A stretch of DNA of 64,000 bases from the NCBI GenBank assembly GCA_023441055.1, contig JAEZQY010000008.1, positions 124,001 to 188,000 on the forward strand, in the 5' to 3' direction. The DNA comes from Bacillota bacterium. GTDB lineage: Bacteria > Bacillota > Bacilli > Paenibacillales > UBA4045. Every line of letters begins with the position of its first letter. The stretch's first letter is position 1. Under the pieces are notes generated by a model. It saw only the letters and a program-made list of their open reading frames with translations. It had not been told where the DNA came from and made no database searches. Made by a program: the position numbers and the translations under genes. Positions 1 to 9,992 of the stretch are shown one piece after another.

Positions 1-1533
1 CACGCCATAATCCTCAATGGAAATCCCTAATAACTCAGCATAAGGACCAGGCAATCGCTTAGGAAGCATCCGATTATTCCATTCCTTCGCGCCTGTACGG
101 AAATCCATCACAACATGACCTCCGCCCCTCACATAGTCATACACCATAGCCTCCATCCCTGGCTCAGACATCATCAGATTAGGGATAATGACCAGATCAT
201 ACTCATCCAACGGGCTCCCAGGCGAGATGATGTCCACTTGAATATGCTGCTCATGAAAATACCGATAATAGGCCGTTAGGTGATCCTTATAATCATAGCC
301 CCGCGTATGCGGCTGGATCCCGAATGCCCACTCATTGTCGAAGCAGCGTACAATCGCTGCCTTCGACTTAAGTTCCGTACCAGCCATGAATGGAGCCAAC
401 TTGGCCAGCTCTGCGCCTACTTGCTTTACCTCCTCATATAAGCGGCCTGGTTGTCCATGATGCTGCAGAATCCCATGCCAATATTGCTCTAATGCGAACG
501 TAACTGTACGCCAGCGGAAGTATAGAATCGCGTCCGCACCACGCGCTACTGACTGATAGGTCCAGCGCCGAAGCTCGCCGGGTCTGGGCGTCGGCGCCAT
601 CGTACCACCTCCCGGCGCACCACTTTGATGCTCCATCACCCAGAAGTTCTGCCTCTTGTAGCCGCGAGTCATATCCAGATTGGCAGCGATCCGGAATGCG
701 CGTTCGGCAGGTACCCGCTTCAAATTCGGATACGAGTCCAGTGCGACCACATCCAGATCCTCAGCAAGCTTGTAATAATTCATCTCACTGTAACTGCCCA
801 TGAAATTCGTCGTCACGATATGCTGGGGACAATATTCACGGAGAATCTGCGCTTGCATACGCTGATAACGAACCACGCTGTCAGAGGAGAAGCGATTAAA
901 GTCAAGCATCAAACCAGGGTTGTGAGCTTGATGCACGGAGTAGGCAGGCAGATGCACCTGCTCCCACCGATTGAAGGTTTGACTGGAGAAGATCGTGCCC
1001 CATGCCTCATTCACCTCGTCAAGCGAGCCGTAACGATCCTGCAGCCAGCGTTGGAAAGCTGCGCGGCAATCCGAGCAGAAGCATCTCGTCGTCTGTATAC
1101 CGCCGAGCTCGTTGTCGATCTGCCAAGCGACGACATTGTCATTCCGCATGTAGTGCTTCGCCATCTGAGTAACGATAGATCGCGTATATACATGGTAATG
1201 ATCATTATTGAAGCAGTAATGCCTCCTCGTTCCGAAGCCCTTCACATGACCCTGGGCATCCTGCTGGTATATATCTGGATGCTTGTCCATCAGCCATGCC
1301 GGCGGACCAGCAGTCGGTGTGCCAAGAATGACTCGTATGTCATGCTCTGCGAATAGATCGATCGCCTCGTCCAGCCAGGCGAAGTCGAACCGTCCTTCCA
1401 CGGGCTCCAACCGCGCCCATGCAAACTCTGCAAGTCGGATTATCGTAAAGCCTGCTTCCTTCATAAGCTTGGCATCCAGATCCCACCGCTCCCTGGGCCA
1501 ATGCTCAGGATAATAACAAGCTCCATATTCCAT
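1..1533 (-). CDS. GH42 beta-galactosidase, C-terminus cut by window edge
   Basis: Hydrolyses terminal beta-D-galactosides (family knowledge). The open frame runs off the left edge; 511 residues are visible, covering the TIM barrel and part of the trimerisation domain. It begins MEYGACYYPEHWP, the typical GH42 start. The acid/base is Glu142 (in DNELGG) and the probable nucleophile is Glu301 (in VMEHQ). Cys107, Cys151, Cys153 and Cys156 match the four-cysteine zinc site known in GH42. No signal peptide, so it is cytoplasmic and would act on imported oligosaccharides. The start has an AGGAAGG-type ribosome site about 12 bases upstream. It is the last visible gene of the operon that begins with the two-component genes near 9.8 kb, 45 bases after the alginate-lyase-family gene. 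Some GH42 enzymes cleave arabinosides, so exact specificity is open. Confidence 0.9.
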   Translation of the reverse strand, partial: MEYGACYYPEHWPRERWDLDAKLMKEAGFTIIRLAEFAWARLEPVEGRFDFAWLDEAIDLFAEHDIRVILGTPTAGPPAWLMDKHPDIYQQDAQGHVKGFGTRRHYCFNNDHYHVYTRSIVTQMAKHYMRNDNVVAWQIDNELGGIQTTRCFCSDCRAAFQRWLQDRYGSLDEVNEAWGTIFSSQTFNRWEQVHLPAYSVHQAHNPGLMLDFNRFSSDSVVRYQRMQAQILREYCPQHIVTTNFMGSYSEMNYYKLAEDLDVVALDSYPNLKRVPAERAFRIAANLDMTRGYKRQNFWVMEHQSGAPGGGTMAPTPRPGELRRWTYQSVARGADAILYFRWRTVTFALEQYWHGILQHHGQPGRLYEEVKQVGAELAKLAPFMAGTELKSKAAIVRCFDNEWAFGIQPHTRGYDYKDHLTAYYRYFHEQHIQVDIISPGSPLDEYDLVIIPNLMMSEPGMEAMVYDYVRGGGHVVMDFRTGAKEWNNRMLPKRLPGPYAELLGISIEDYGV

Positions 1534-1578
1534 CTTCTATTCGCCTGCCTTCCTAACTTTATTTCGTGTCACCGCTTG

Positions 1579-2802
1579 TTAATAGAGAAGCCGATATCGA
1601 TGCGTATCGGGATAAGGATCCAGCTGTTCCTTGACCTCTAAGCACAACGGATCATGATAAGCTTCATAGGCCGCTTGAAGCAGCGGTACAGCTCCGATCA
1701 ATTGGTCATCAATTGGCTTGCTCATCCGATATGGCCAAGCACTCGGATTTCTTACATAAGGAATGAACCATTCCAGAGCCTGTCGTACACCGCGACCATC
1801 CTCGGTCGAATAATGCCACAGGTCGATACCGATACTTTCCGCCAGCTGCGCAATGGTAACGAACGATGTCAAGCAGTAGATCACATAATGAAAGGATTGG
1901 GCTCTACCCAGCTCCTCCGGCATAGAGCCGTCCGGCTCGATCTGCATCGCGATTCGTTGCCGCGCCTGTTGCATCGCATAACGACGCGCAATTTCCGATT
2001 CACCTGTGAATAGGGCATAGGCCATAATTTGTGCAACATACCACGAACCATGGTTATTCAGACAGCCTGCCTCATCCTTCCCGTGCTGATGCTCCAGCAG
2101 CCAGAACAGAAACTGTCGGAACCATTCGCGTAAATCTGTCGATAACGCTTGATTCCACGATGAACTTCCCTCCAACAAGGGGATGATATTAACGAGAGGG
2201 ATTAGCCGAACACCTTCTATTACGCCGCCGAAGGCAACGTAGATGCCTTGGCCATCTACGCCAGGCACATAGACAGCAGGGTATCTTGCCGGACGATCAA
2301 ACCCTCCATGTCCAGGAATATACTGTGCATACAACATATTCGGATTCATATGGGTTTCCGGATCTACGAACCAGACATGGAGCAGCTCTACTGCCTTAGC
2401 GGCATACTCCTCCATTGCAGTGATCGCATAGCATAACGCAAGTGTCTCAACAGCCTGCACCATCTGTGCCATGGCAGGTCGGTCGTAATCAGCTATCTCT
2501 GGATTCACATGACCATCACGTGTTATATAGGGCAGTCCATCTGACGAATTCGGGTTCGGCCAGTGATAGATGGATAGACTCATATAATCATGTCGATCAC
2601 AGCTTGGCGGCAGCACCTTCTTATTCATTACACTGAATGAACCACCAGACAGCCAAGTCTGCGCGTCAGTCAGCAGCTGCTCTCTAGCCTTGCGAACGTC
2701 ATCATGATGCATCCTAGCTGATTGTAATGCGTTAAAGGATGACTGCTGCAACCAACTGATACGAAAATCCGTTAAACCGATCCAATCTGAATCCTTCTTC
2801 AT
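1579..2802 (-). CDS. Alginate lyase family protein (PL5-like fold)
   Basis: 407 residues resembling the alginate-lyase superfamily (Pfam PF05426 type), which cleaves uronic-acid polymers by beta-elimination on an alpha/alpha barrel. Visible marks are a WPNP segment (residues 81-84 in YHWPNPN) and an Asn-Asn-His-Gly-Ser-Trp-Tyr motif (249-255), matching the Asn/His catalytic motif of the family. No signal peptide, so it is probably cytoplasmic and acts on imported oligomers. Its ATG overlaps the stop of the upstream permease by 4 bases, showing translational coupling. Neighbours are an importer and GH42. True alginate specificity is unproven; many Firmicute members act on other uronides. Confidence 0.75.
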   Translation of the reverse strand: MKKDSDWIGLTDFRISWLQQSSFNALQSARMHHDDVRKAREQLLTDAQTWLSGGSFSVMNKKVLPPSCDRHDYMSLSIYHWPNPNSSDGLPYITRDGHVNPEIADYDRPAMAQMVQAVETLALCYAITAMEEYAAKAVELLHVWFVDPETHMNPNMLYAQYIPGHGGFDRPARYPAVYVPGVDGQGIYVAFGGVIEGVRLIPLVNIIPLLEGSSSWNQALSTDLREWFRQFLFWLLEHQHGKDEAGCLNNHGSWYVAQIMAYALFTGESEIARRYAMQQARQRIAMQIEPDGSMPEELGRAQSFHYVIYCLTSFVTIAQLAESIGIDLWHYSTEDGRGVRQALEWFIPYVRNPSAWPYRMSKPIDDQLIGAVPLLQAAYEAYHDPLCLEVKEQLDPYPDTHRYRLLY

Positions 2803-3683
2803 CCCTTCACACTCCCAATCGTCAACCCTCTGACAAAATACTTCTGGAAGAACGGGAATACGATCAACAACGGTCCAGCTGCAACGACCGCAAGCGCGAA
2901 GCGGACCGTCTCTGTCGGAACCTCGAACGTAGCCGGATCAACACCTGCCGGTATCTCATCGGCCATCTGCTGGATGAACTCCACTTTCTGCAGTATACGT
3001 TGCAATAGATATTGCAGCGTATATAAGTCCTCATTGCGAATATAGATAAGCGCGGTAAACCATTCATTCCACTTACCGAGCACATTGAGCAGCGCCAATG
3101 TCGCGATGACAGGCTTGGAGATCGGCAAGATCATCTGCCAATAAATCCTGAACTCTCCTGCGCCGTCCATCTTCGCCGATTCAATGACGGAGACGGGCAG
3201 CCCCTGGAAGAACGTACGGAATATAATGATATGGAAGGCATTGGCCAATGACGGAAGAATGTACACCCATATGGAATCGCCGAGGCCTAGATACTGTGTA
3301 TTCAATATATAGCTCGGTATCAATCCGCCTCCGAACAGCATCGTGAAGAAGATGAAGAATGTGATTGGATTCCGCCAGGTAAAGCTGGTTCTCGACAACG
3401 GGTAAGCGCATAGGGACATGATTAACACGCTTGCCAATGTGCCAAAGCTGGAAATAAAGATCGTAACTAAATAGGATTGCAGGATTTGCTCGGGATTGCT
3501 GAATACGACACCATAAGCTGTAAAGTCAATCGTCTCGGGGATCAGCCGATACCCTCCCCCCATGATATCTTGTTCATTGGAGAAGGATATGGCAATCACT
3601 AACAGGAATGGCACGACAAACAGCAATGAAAACAAGATGAAAAAGGCGTGAATGAGAACGACCGTTTTTTTCGATTGCATCAT
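2799..3683 (-). CDS. Carbohydrate ABC transporter permease, YtcP/LplC type
   Basis: 294-residue inner-membrane permease with about six membrane segments, forming the translocation channel with its partner permease. The EAA loop that docks the ATPase is visible as ESAKMDGAGEF...LPISKP. The C-terminus ends FVRGLTIGSVKG, the usual tail of YtcP-type subunits. The gene is 11 bases after the LplB-type permease and overlaps the next gene by ATGA. Together with the lipoprotein encoded at 4690-6300 it forms an oligosaccharide importer. No ATPase gene is present nearby. Confidence 0.92.
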   Translation of the reverse strand: MMQSKKTVVLIHAFFILFSLLFVVPFLLVIAISFSNEQDIMGGGYRLIPETIDFTAYGVVFSNPEQILQSYLVTIFISSFGTLASVLIMSLCAYPLSRTSFTWRNPITFFIFFTMLFGGGLIPSYILNTQYLGLGDSIWVYILPSLANAFHIIIFRTFFQGLPVSVIESAKMDGAGEFRIYWQMILPISKPVIATLALLNVLGKWNEWFTALIYIRNEDLYTLQYLLQRILQKVEFIQQMADEIPAGVDPATFEVPTETVRFALAVVAAGPLLIVFPFFQKYFVRGLTIGSVKG

Positions 3684-3694
3684 GAGCCTCCTGA

Positions 3695-4609
3695 TTAGAA
3701 TAGTGCATTCTCCGGCTTCACTTTTCGAATGAACGCGTTAGCGAGCAAGATCAGTATTAAGCCGACGAAGGATTGGAACAAGCCGACAGCCGCGGTCATA
3801 CCCAGATTTCCTCCCCGCAGTCCTCTGTACACATACGTGTCAATAATATCTGTTGTCGGATAGAGCGTTCCGACATCGCGTGGAATTTGATAGAATAACC
3901 CGAAGTCCCCCCGGAACGTATCTCCAATCGCAAGTAGAATCAGAATGGTCATGACAGGCGCGATCGACGGCAAGGAGATATGCCAGCTCTGCCGCCAGCG
4001 ATTAGCGCCATCTATTTTAGCCGCTTCGTACAACTCCGGATCGATCCCCATCAAGGCAGCGTAATAGATAATGCTTGATAGCCCAATATTTTTCCATAGG
4101 TGAAAGATCGTTAGAATGAATGGCCAGTATCCCGGACTAGAATACCAATTAATTGGATCAAGCCCGAAGAAACCAACAATCTGATTCAGCACGCCGAGGC
4201 TCGGGTTGAACAGCGTATAGCTGATGTATCCGACGAGAACCCAGGACACGAAGGTAGGGAAGATCATCGTCGTCTGGTAATACTTTAACGCTAACCGGCT
4301 CTTAATCTCGAACAACATTAAGGCGATAGAGACTGCCGCAATATTGCCAACCACAATGAAAACCAAGCTATAGCTGACCGTATTACGCGTAATCCGCCAA
4401 GCATCTAGCGACTTGAAGAAGAATTCGAAGTTCTTCCAGCCGATCCAATCACTGCCCAGAATGCCCAGATGATATTTATAATTCTTAAAAGCAATAATGA
4501 CCCCGAACATCGGCAAGTAATGGAATACCAGGAAGTACACAATCGCGGGGATTGTGAGCAATAGCAGTATGCGATTATCCTTAATGATGTGTCTGTTCTT
4601 ATTCCGCAT
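3695..4609 (-). CDS. Carbohydrate ABC transporter permease, LplB type
   Basis: 304-residue membrane permease, partner of the YtcP-type subunit encoded 11 bases downstream. The first membrane helix (about residues 14-34, LLLLTIPAIVYFLVFHYLP) and the EAA loop EAAKIDGANRW...LPSIAP are characteristic of the LplB/YteP group, which handles complex or acidic oligosaccharides. It follows the solute-binding gene after an 80-base gap that holds a perfect hairpin (4649-4668), a layout that lets binding protein be made in excess of permease. Confidence 0.93.
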   Translation of the reverse strand: MRNKNRHIIKDNRILLLLTIPAIVYFLVFHYLPMFGVIIAFKNYKYHLGILGSDWIGWKNFEFFFKSLDAWRITRNTVSYSLVFIVVGNIAAVSIALMLFEIKSRLALKYYQTTMIFPTFVSWVLVGYISYTLFNPSLGVLNQIVGFFGLDPINWYSSPGYWPFILTIFHLWKNIGLSSIIYYAALMGIDPELYEAAKIDGANRWRQSWHISLPSIAPVMTILILLAIGDTFRGDFGLFYQIPRDVGTLYPTTDIIDTYVYRGLRGGNLGMTAAVGLFQSFVGLILILLANAFIRKVKPENALF

Positions 4610-4648
4610 CTTACTCTCTCCCTAAATCTGGATAGGTTGAATCAGGTA

Positions 4649-4668
4649 TGGCCGGATTACTCCGGCCA
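4649..4668 (-). promoter_or_regulatory. Intercistronic hairpin after solute-binding gene
   Basis: A perfect 8-bp GC-rich stem (TGGCCGGA / TCCGGCCA) with a 4-base loop lies between the lipoprotein gene (stop at 4690) and the permease start (4609). There is no run of T after it on the minus strand, so it is more likely an mRNA-stabilising or partial-termination element than a full terminator. Similar hairpins follow the binding-protein genes at 15163, 48643 and 50280. Confidence 0.55.
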
Positions 4669-4689
4669 CCCTCCGTCATTGTTGTTCAA

Positions 4690-6300
4690 TTATCGGCTCG
4701 GCACAGGGATTCCTTTGGATGATAGGAACGCATCCACCTGCTTCTGAAGCTCAACTCTTACTTGCTCTGATCCAGACTTGTGGAGCTTATCGATAAACTC
4801 CTTGTAGGACGCTTCATGATTCGGCAGCGCGCCGAGATTCAGGCCCTCATACTCCTTGATAATGGCTGTCAATTGTGCCATCTCTGTGCTAATATTCGAT
4901 ATATCCGGTTTAAAGCCGACTAGTGGCGAGACAAGCGCGTTCTCTTGAATATCCTTGATATAGTCTACATAGCCTTCCATCTGACTGTCCGTTTCATAGG
5001 CATTGAATTGGTTGCCAGGAACGAAGATATTGAACGCTCCATTCTTTCTCTCATCCGGCGCAGGCTGCTTAATCCGGTTTTCCGAAATTTTCGTATAATG
5101 CACATCCTCAATGCCGTAGATGATAATGTTATTCAGCTCTTTGCCTTTCGTTGTGTTCATCAGATTGATCAGCATCATCGCTCTCTCTGGATTAGCAGCT
5201 GTTCTAGGAATGGCTGTTGCGGAAGACGCATTAGCTGGCAGTATTCGCCAATCCTTCTCCACCGGAATCACTTCAATCGGGAATTGGAATCTGCTTGTTT
5301 CCATTTCACTCTGATTGACATAACTGGTGTGGAACCAGAGTGTATATCCATTCGGATTGCCCTCGTCTTGTCGTCTGTTCTGATTGCTAAGAATATCTGG
5401 ACGAACATAGCCCTTCTTGAACCAGTCGGCCATGACGTCGTAATATCGCTTGACAGCATCCAGCTCAAATCGCAGCTGAACGGTGAACGTATCATCATTC
5501 TCACGAATCGTGAATGGCCCGGTATGACCACCCGCTACCGAGGTGCCATTGTTCAAGCGTGACAGCAAGGTATCGGAGATTCCCAGCTTTAGCTCCCCCG
5601 CATCCTTTAGCTTCTTCATGTATTCTTCCAGGATGGCATAATCCGCATCGGTCCACTCTCTGCCTACCCTTGAGAAAAATTGTTTTTCCGCTTTTTCATA
5701 GTCCCAGTATTTATCCGCAAGCTCCTTCGGTGTCCGCAAGCCCGCTCGCAGGTCGAACATATCCTTATAGCTCGGTATGGCGAATAATTCACCATCTACC
5801 ATGGAGAAATCAAACACCCATTCCGGTATTTCCCTCTTCATGTCTTCCCCATACTTATCGAACAGATCATTCAGTGGAAGATAAGCTCCCTTATTCACTT
5901 GATCCACGAAGTCGTGAACATACCCCGTCCAAGCAATATCGAATTGCTCTCCTGCCGCGGCTGCTAATTCCCACCTCTCGGCATATTCCGACTGCTCGAC
6001 AACTTCAAATTCGACTGTCGTATTCGGCAAGTATTCCTGCAGCCGTTCATTGAAATGATCAAAGACCATCGCCGTTTCCTCGCCCTTACTCCCCAGAATA
6101 AACCACTTCAACGTCACAGGATCCAGCTCAACCTTAGCGTCCGCTTCGGTTACCGTCTGTGCTGGTGTATTCGCATTGCTGGTGTTCGCGGGCTTATCAG
6201 GCGATTGGCTTCCCGTATTTGTATTGCTGCAGCCTGTAAGGACCATGGTCAATGCCAAGCATAAGACGAGCCAGCGTATTGCTGTATTGCGATGAACCAT
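4690..6300 (-). CDS. Extracellular sugar-binding lipoprotein, LplA type
   Basis: 536-residue solute-binding protein of a sugar ABC importer. The signal peptide ends in the lipobox LTGC with Cys24 as the lipid anchor, followed by a Ser/Asn/Thr-rich linker. It captures oligosaccharide outside the membrane and hands it to the two permeases encoded downstream. It starts 193 bases after the sensor kinase gene; the ribosome site AAGGGGG is about 9 bases before the ATG. The 193-base leader lacks a good -35/-10 pair, which fits activation by the AraC-type regulator encoded upstream (inference). Confidence 0.92.
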   Translation of the reverse strand: MVHRNTAIRWLVLCLALTMVLTGCSNTNTGSQSPDKPANTSNANTPAQTVTEADAKVELDPVTLKWFILGSKGEETAMVFDHFNERLQEYLPNTTVEFEVVEQSEYAERWELAAAAGEQFDIAWTGYVHDFVDQVNKGAYLPLNDLFDKYGEDMKREIPEWVFDFSMVDGELFAIPSYKDMFDLRAGLRTPKELADKYWDYEKAEKQFFSRVGREWTDADYAILEEYMKKLKDAGELKLGISDTLLSRLNNGTSVAGGHTGPFTIRENDDTFTVQLRFELDAVKRYYDVMADWFKKGYVRPDILSNQNRRQDEGNPNGYTLWFHTSYVNQSEMETSRFQFPIEVIPVEKDWRILPANASSATAIPRTAANPERAMMLINLMNTTKGKELNNIIIYGIEDVHYTKISENRIKQPAPDERKNGAFNIFVPGNQFNAYETDSQMEGYVDYIKDIQENALVSPLVGFKPDISNISTEMAQLTAIIKEYEGLNLGALPNHEASYKEFIDKLHKSGSEQVRVELQKQVDAFLSSKGIPVPSR

Positions 6301-6493
6301 TGGTGTATCCCCCTTCTTAATAGTCGTGAAGAGATGTTCATGAGCGATCTCTCGTTATTATCATAAGGGAACCGTGTGCGGCTTTCCGCCCCAAATATTT
6401 AATATTACTCCTCTTTCTCTAGCATCATAAATTTAGAAAGTGTACAGATTTAAGTTAGGTCTCTCATTTGAATATAATCAGCTTGCTCGCTAA

Positions 6494-8266
6494 TTAATTC
6501 GCCATAGGCAGCCAGATCGTAACGACTATGCCTTGCCCCGACTGCTCATTGCTCTGTACCGTCAAACCATAATGGTCGCCGAAGATCAGCTTCACGCGTT
6601 GATTGACATTCTGCAAGCCGATATGCTTGCCCGACAGATCATGCTCTTCTCGCAAGCCTTCGTTTAATCGTTCAATTGCCGCTTCTTCCATGCCTTTGCC
6701 ATCATCCCGAACCTCGATCATCATGCTAGCGCCGATGCTTCTGCCGCTTATCCATATATTTCCCTTCTGTCTTGTCGGCTTTATCCCATGGTAGATTGCA
6801 TTCTCAATAAGCGGCTGCAAGCTAAGCTGGATAGTTTGACATTGATGCAGATGTTCAGGGATATCCCAATTCACCTCCACCTTATCTCTATAGCGATAGC
6901 GAATAATGTCGATATATTTCTGGGCATGTTGAATTTCATTGATCAGGGGGATTAAGTGTCGATCTGAATCTGTACTTAGTCGCAATAAGTCCGATAGGGA
7001 GGATAACATGATCGATACGTCATTGTTGCCTCTCGTTAATCGAATAGCCGTCCACTTAATCGTATCCAGTGTATTGAACAGAAAATGCGGGTTGATTTGT
7101 GACTGCAGTGCGACAGAACGCGCCTTATTCAACAACGCTAATCGGCGATCCAGCTCGAGCTTCATCTCGCGCTGCGAATGAACATTTCGTTTGATCTGGC
7201 TGAGGATCAGCTTCATCTCCGGACTCTTGTAGGCGTCGGGCCTGTCCACTGCCGGATCCTTAATAGCAGATATAATCTGCTTCACAGGTGCGAACGATTT
7301 AACAGAGATAACGAAGGACACGAGCACGACTACGAAGAAGCCGATTATACTGAAGACAATCATATAGCTTCGCAAATCGTGAAGCTTCTCTTGAAAGTGT
7401 TCTACCGGCAGCAAGGAAACGTACTGCCAGTTGAATAATCCTGAATCAGCAATCGAGACAATGTAATTCCGATCATTAATTTCAGCGGGCCCGCTCCCTT
7501 CCTCCAGTTCGATTCCAGCGAGCATGCTGCTGTCCTTATAGTGAAGCATAAACTCATTACGGATATCACTGTACAGCACATCTCCGTTATGATCGACTAG
7601 ATACAAGATCTCATCGGATATCGGACGTTGACCACTGATGAACTTGCCTAGCTCCTCCACATCAATGTTTACAATGACAGCGCCGTTCTGTTGTTGGTTA
7701 TAAATATAGGTAGGCCTAACTAAGGTGATAAAATAGGGATAGCGATCTCTTTTTTTGCGTGGCATAATCCAGGGGTCGTTATCTGTTCTCTGCTTGAACG
7801 CAGGGTACCAGTTCTGATCTTCAAATTGTTCGAGATACATACCGGCAGACTCCGCAATCATATACTGATTACGTTCAGAGAACACATAGATCGAGTCAAT
7901 ATACTTGTACACGCTCGTGAACATGGAGACGGCACTGTATAGCTCCTTGTAATACATATCAATCGTTTGAGCCGGTTGATTCGAGAATACGAACAGTTCA
8001 ACCGCAGGCTGAAGCGATAGCTTCGTAGCCATTAAATCTGTCTGTTTGAACACGGTATCCACAACATCACGTATACGATATAGCGTATTCAAATTGATCG
8101 TGCTGATCTCATCCTGCACGATCTTATTCATCTGATAATAGACGGCTACACCGGTTCCTGCGAATGGAATTAAGGTCAGCACTAAGATGAGCAGCAGATT
8201 TCTGAAGAATAGACTTTGGAAGCGATAATTGCGGAAGACGTTCATTAACCGCTGTCTGTTCATCAT
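6494..8266 (-). CDS. YesM-type sensor histidine kinase
   Basis: 590-residue membrane sensor kinase. Membrane segments lie at about 22-46 and 302-322 and flank an extracellular Cache-like sensing domain. The phospho-acceptor His394 sits in INPHFLFN (391-398), Asn489 marks the N box (LQPLIENAIYHG), and DDGKGM (521-526) is the ATP-binding G box. The ATG overlaps the stop of the response regulator gene by 4 bases. It should phosphorylate that regulator in response to a sugar signal and so control the importer, alginate-lyase-family and GH42 genes downstream. Confidence 0.92.
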   Translation of the reverse strand: MMNRQRLMNVFRNYRFQSLFFRNLLLILVLTLIPFAGTGVAVYYQMNKIVQDEISTINLNTLYRIRDVVDTVFKQTDLMATKLSLQPAVELFVFSNQPAQTIDMYYKELYSAVSMFTSVYKYIDSIYVFSERNQYMIAESAGMYLEQFEDQNWYPAFKQRTDNDPWIMPRKKRDRYPYFITLVRPTYIYNQQQNGAVIVNIDVEELGKFISGQRPISDEILYLVDHNGDVLYSDIRNEFMLHYKDSSMLAGIELEEGSGPAEINDRNYIVSIADSGLFNWQYVSLLPVEHFQEKLHDLRSYMIVFSIIGFFVVVLVSFVISVKSFAPVKQIISAIKDPAVDRPDAYKSPEMKLILSQIKRNVHSQREMKLELDRRLALLNKARSVALQSQINPHFLFNTLDTIKWTAIRLTRGNNDVSIMLSSLSDLLRLSTDSDRHLIPLINEIQHAQKYIDIIRYRYRDKVEVNWDIPEHLHQCQTIQLSLQPLIENAIYHGIKPTRQKGNIWISGRSIGASMMIEVRDDGKGMEEAAIERLNEGLREEHDLSGKHIGLQNVNQRVKLIFGDHYGLTVQSNEQSGQGIVVTIWLPMAN

Positions 8267-9840
8267 CGATCCGTTCTCATTCCATAGTGTTGTCGGAAGT
8301 ACTCCTTCGGCGTATATCCCGTCACCTGCTTAAACACACGATAGAAGTATTTGCTGTTCGTATAACCGACCATCTCGCCGATCTCATACATTTTATACTT
8401 CTGCTCACTAAGCAGCTCTAGTGCTTTCTGAATGCGAATCGTTGTTAAGTAATCTGTAAAGTTCACTTTAGCGTACTGCTTAAACAGCTTGCTGAAATAC
8501 ACAGGATGCAAGAAGATTTGATTTGCAACGCTTTCCAGCGACAAGTCCTTGCTATAATTGTCCCAAATATAAGCCTGCGCTTTAGTAATTAATGCAGCAG
8601 AGGATTGTGATTTATGCGCTGCCGTACTGTTGATTACCTCTGCCAGCATCTGCTTAGATAGCTTCTTAATATCCTCCAGCTCGCGGCTCTCCATTTCCTC
8701 ATTCAGGATAATGCCGGTCAAGCTCTGCACATCCACCCCACCCTGCTCGAACGTGTGCTGAATGATCGCGAATAAATCCTTGATCAGACGATGCGTGAAG
8801 CTCACTGGGATATCGCGGAATTCCTCGAGGAATCGATCGAGCAGACTAGCTGCCTCCGTTGCGTTGCCCTCAATCATATTAGAGATGAACAGCGTATATT
8901 TGGTAACAATCTGGTCATATTCATTATGCGCCAGACGCAGCTTTCCGCCAGGCGTGTGCTGAACCAATCGCAAGGCTTCACTCGACATCGCCAGCTTTTC
9001 AAAGCTAACATAAGCATTTCCAATTTCCAGCAGCACATCCACACCGAAGATCTCCTGCGTCGAGCTTCTGATCCGATGAAGAATCCTGCTCACTAGCTGT
9101 GTCCCTTCTAGAGCAGTTAGCCGCTCGGCGAATACAGCCACAACCTTGAGGCCCTGAACGGGGTGGTAGACGGGATAGAATTGCACCTGTTCATGCTCGT
9201 TGTTCTTGAACAGCTTACCTAATCCGCGAACAACCTTATCCCTCTCACTATGGGTCAGCGGCTCTGTTGAAGAGCTCGGACCGATTCGGATATCGATTAT
9301 ACAACAACTGTTGGAAGGCTTGATGGGCAAGCCAATCTTATCCATTCTCGCCTGCATGTCTTCACGATTACGCAGGGCACCCATAAGCAAATCCGTAAAA
9401 AATTGTTCCTGCAGTAAGAGCTGCCATTCCTGAGACTGCTTCTTCTCAGCCTCCTGCTCCTTGTTCTTGTCAAGCTCCAGCTTAAGTTGCGAGAAAACCT
9501 CCGCTATCTCTTCAATCCTCGTCGGCTTTAACAGGTAATGATTCACATTATACTGAATCGCTTGCTGCGCGTATTCAAATTCCTTAAACCCACTGATCAG
9601 CACCACCTTGACCTCAGGCATCTCCTTGTATATATGCTTAGCCAACGCCAGTCCGCTGACCTCCGCCATCATAATGTCTGTTAAGATGACGTCCACAGCA
9701 TTCTTCTTCAGATAAGGTATGGCATCTTGCCCATCTTCGAACTCAGCAGCTACGGTAAAGCCCAGGTCCTCCCACGGAATGAAATCTGCAAGCCCGCTTC
9801 GAATCGTGTCTTCATCATCAATAATTATGAGTTTATACAT
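8263..9840 (-). CDS. YesN-type response regulator with AraC DNA-binding domain
   Basis: 525 residues: an N-terminal receiver domain with phospho-acceptor Asp55 (in VILTDIMM) and the acidic pair Asp8/Asp9, a long middle region, and a C-terminal AraC/XylS double helix-turn-helix (about the last 100 residues, ending PKEYFRQHYG). It is the first gene of the 9.8-0 kb operon and is coupled by an ATGA overlap to its kinase. It probably activates the transport and hydrolase genes that follow. Confidence 0.93.
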   Translation of the reverse strand: MYKLIIIDDEDTIRSGLADFIPWEDLGFTVAAEFEDGQDAIPYLKKNAVDVILTDIMMAEVSGLALAKHIYKEMPEVKVVLISGFKEFEYAQQAIQYNVNHYLLKPTRIEEIAEVFSQLKLELDKNKEQEAEKKQSQEWQLLLQEQFFTDLLMGALRNREDMQARMDKIGLPIKPSNSCCIIDIRIGPSSSTEPLTHSERDKVVRGLGKLFKNNEHEQVQFYPVYHPVQGLKVVAVFAERLTALEGTQLVSRILHRIRSSTQEIFGVDVLLEIGNAYVSFEKLAMSSEALRLVQHTPGGKLRLAHNEYDQIVTKYTLFISNMIEGNATEAASLLDRFLEEFRDIPVSFTHRLIKDLFAIIQHTFEQGGVDVQSLTGIILNEEMESRELEDIKKLSKQMLAEVINSTAAHKSQSSAALITKAQAYIWDNYSKDLSLESVANQIFLHPVYFSKLFKQYAKVNFTDYLTTIRIQKALELLSEQKYKMYEIGEMVGYTNSKYFYRVFKQVTGYTPKEYFRQHYGMRTDR

Positions 9841-9873
9841 GACCGTCCGCCCTTTCCGTTACAGATTACTTCT

Positions 9874-9903
9874 ATTATGGGTGATTCTTGTAAGAAACTG
9901 CAA
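9874..9903 (-). promoter_or_regulatory. Possible sigma-A promoter of the first two-component operon
   Basis: On the minus strand TTGCAG (9898-9903) and CATAAT (9874-9879) are separated by 18 bases, about 35 bases before the response regulator start codon at 9840. The -10 is a 5/6 match but the -35 only 3/6, so this is a plausible rather than a firm promoter. Confidence 0.35.
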
Positions 9904-9992
9904 TATACGTTTGAGGCTGCACGGGGCAGTAATCTTAACTTTAGTCTCTTCTATTAACAACATTTCGACATATGCCGGCTATACATACAGGA

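Noticed and set aside
625..1356. Plus-strand 243-residue open frame
   Set aside because: It lies antisense within the GH42 gene, whose reverse-strand protein has all catalytic and zinc residues; the plus frame has no recognisable domain.
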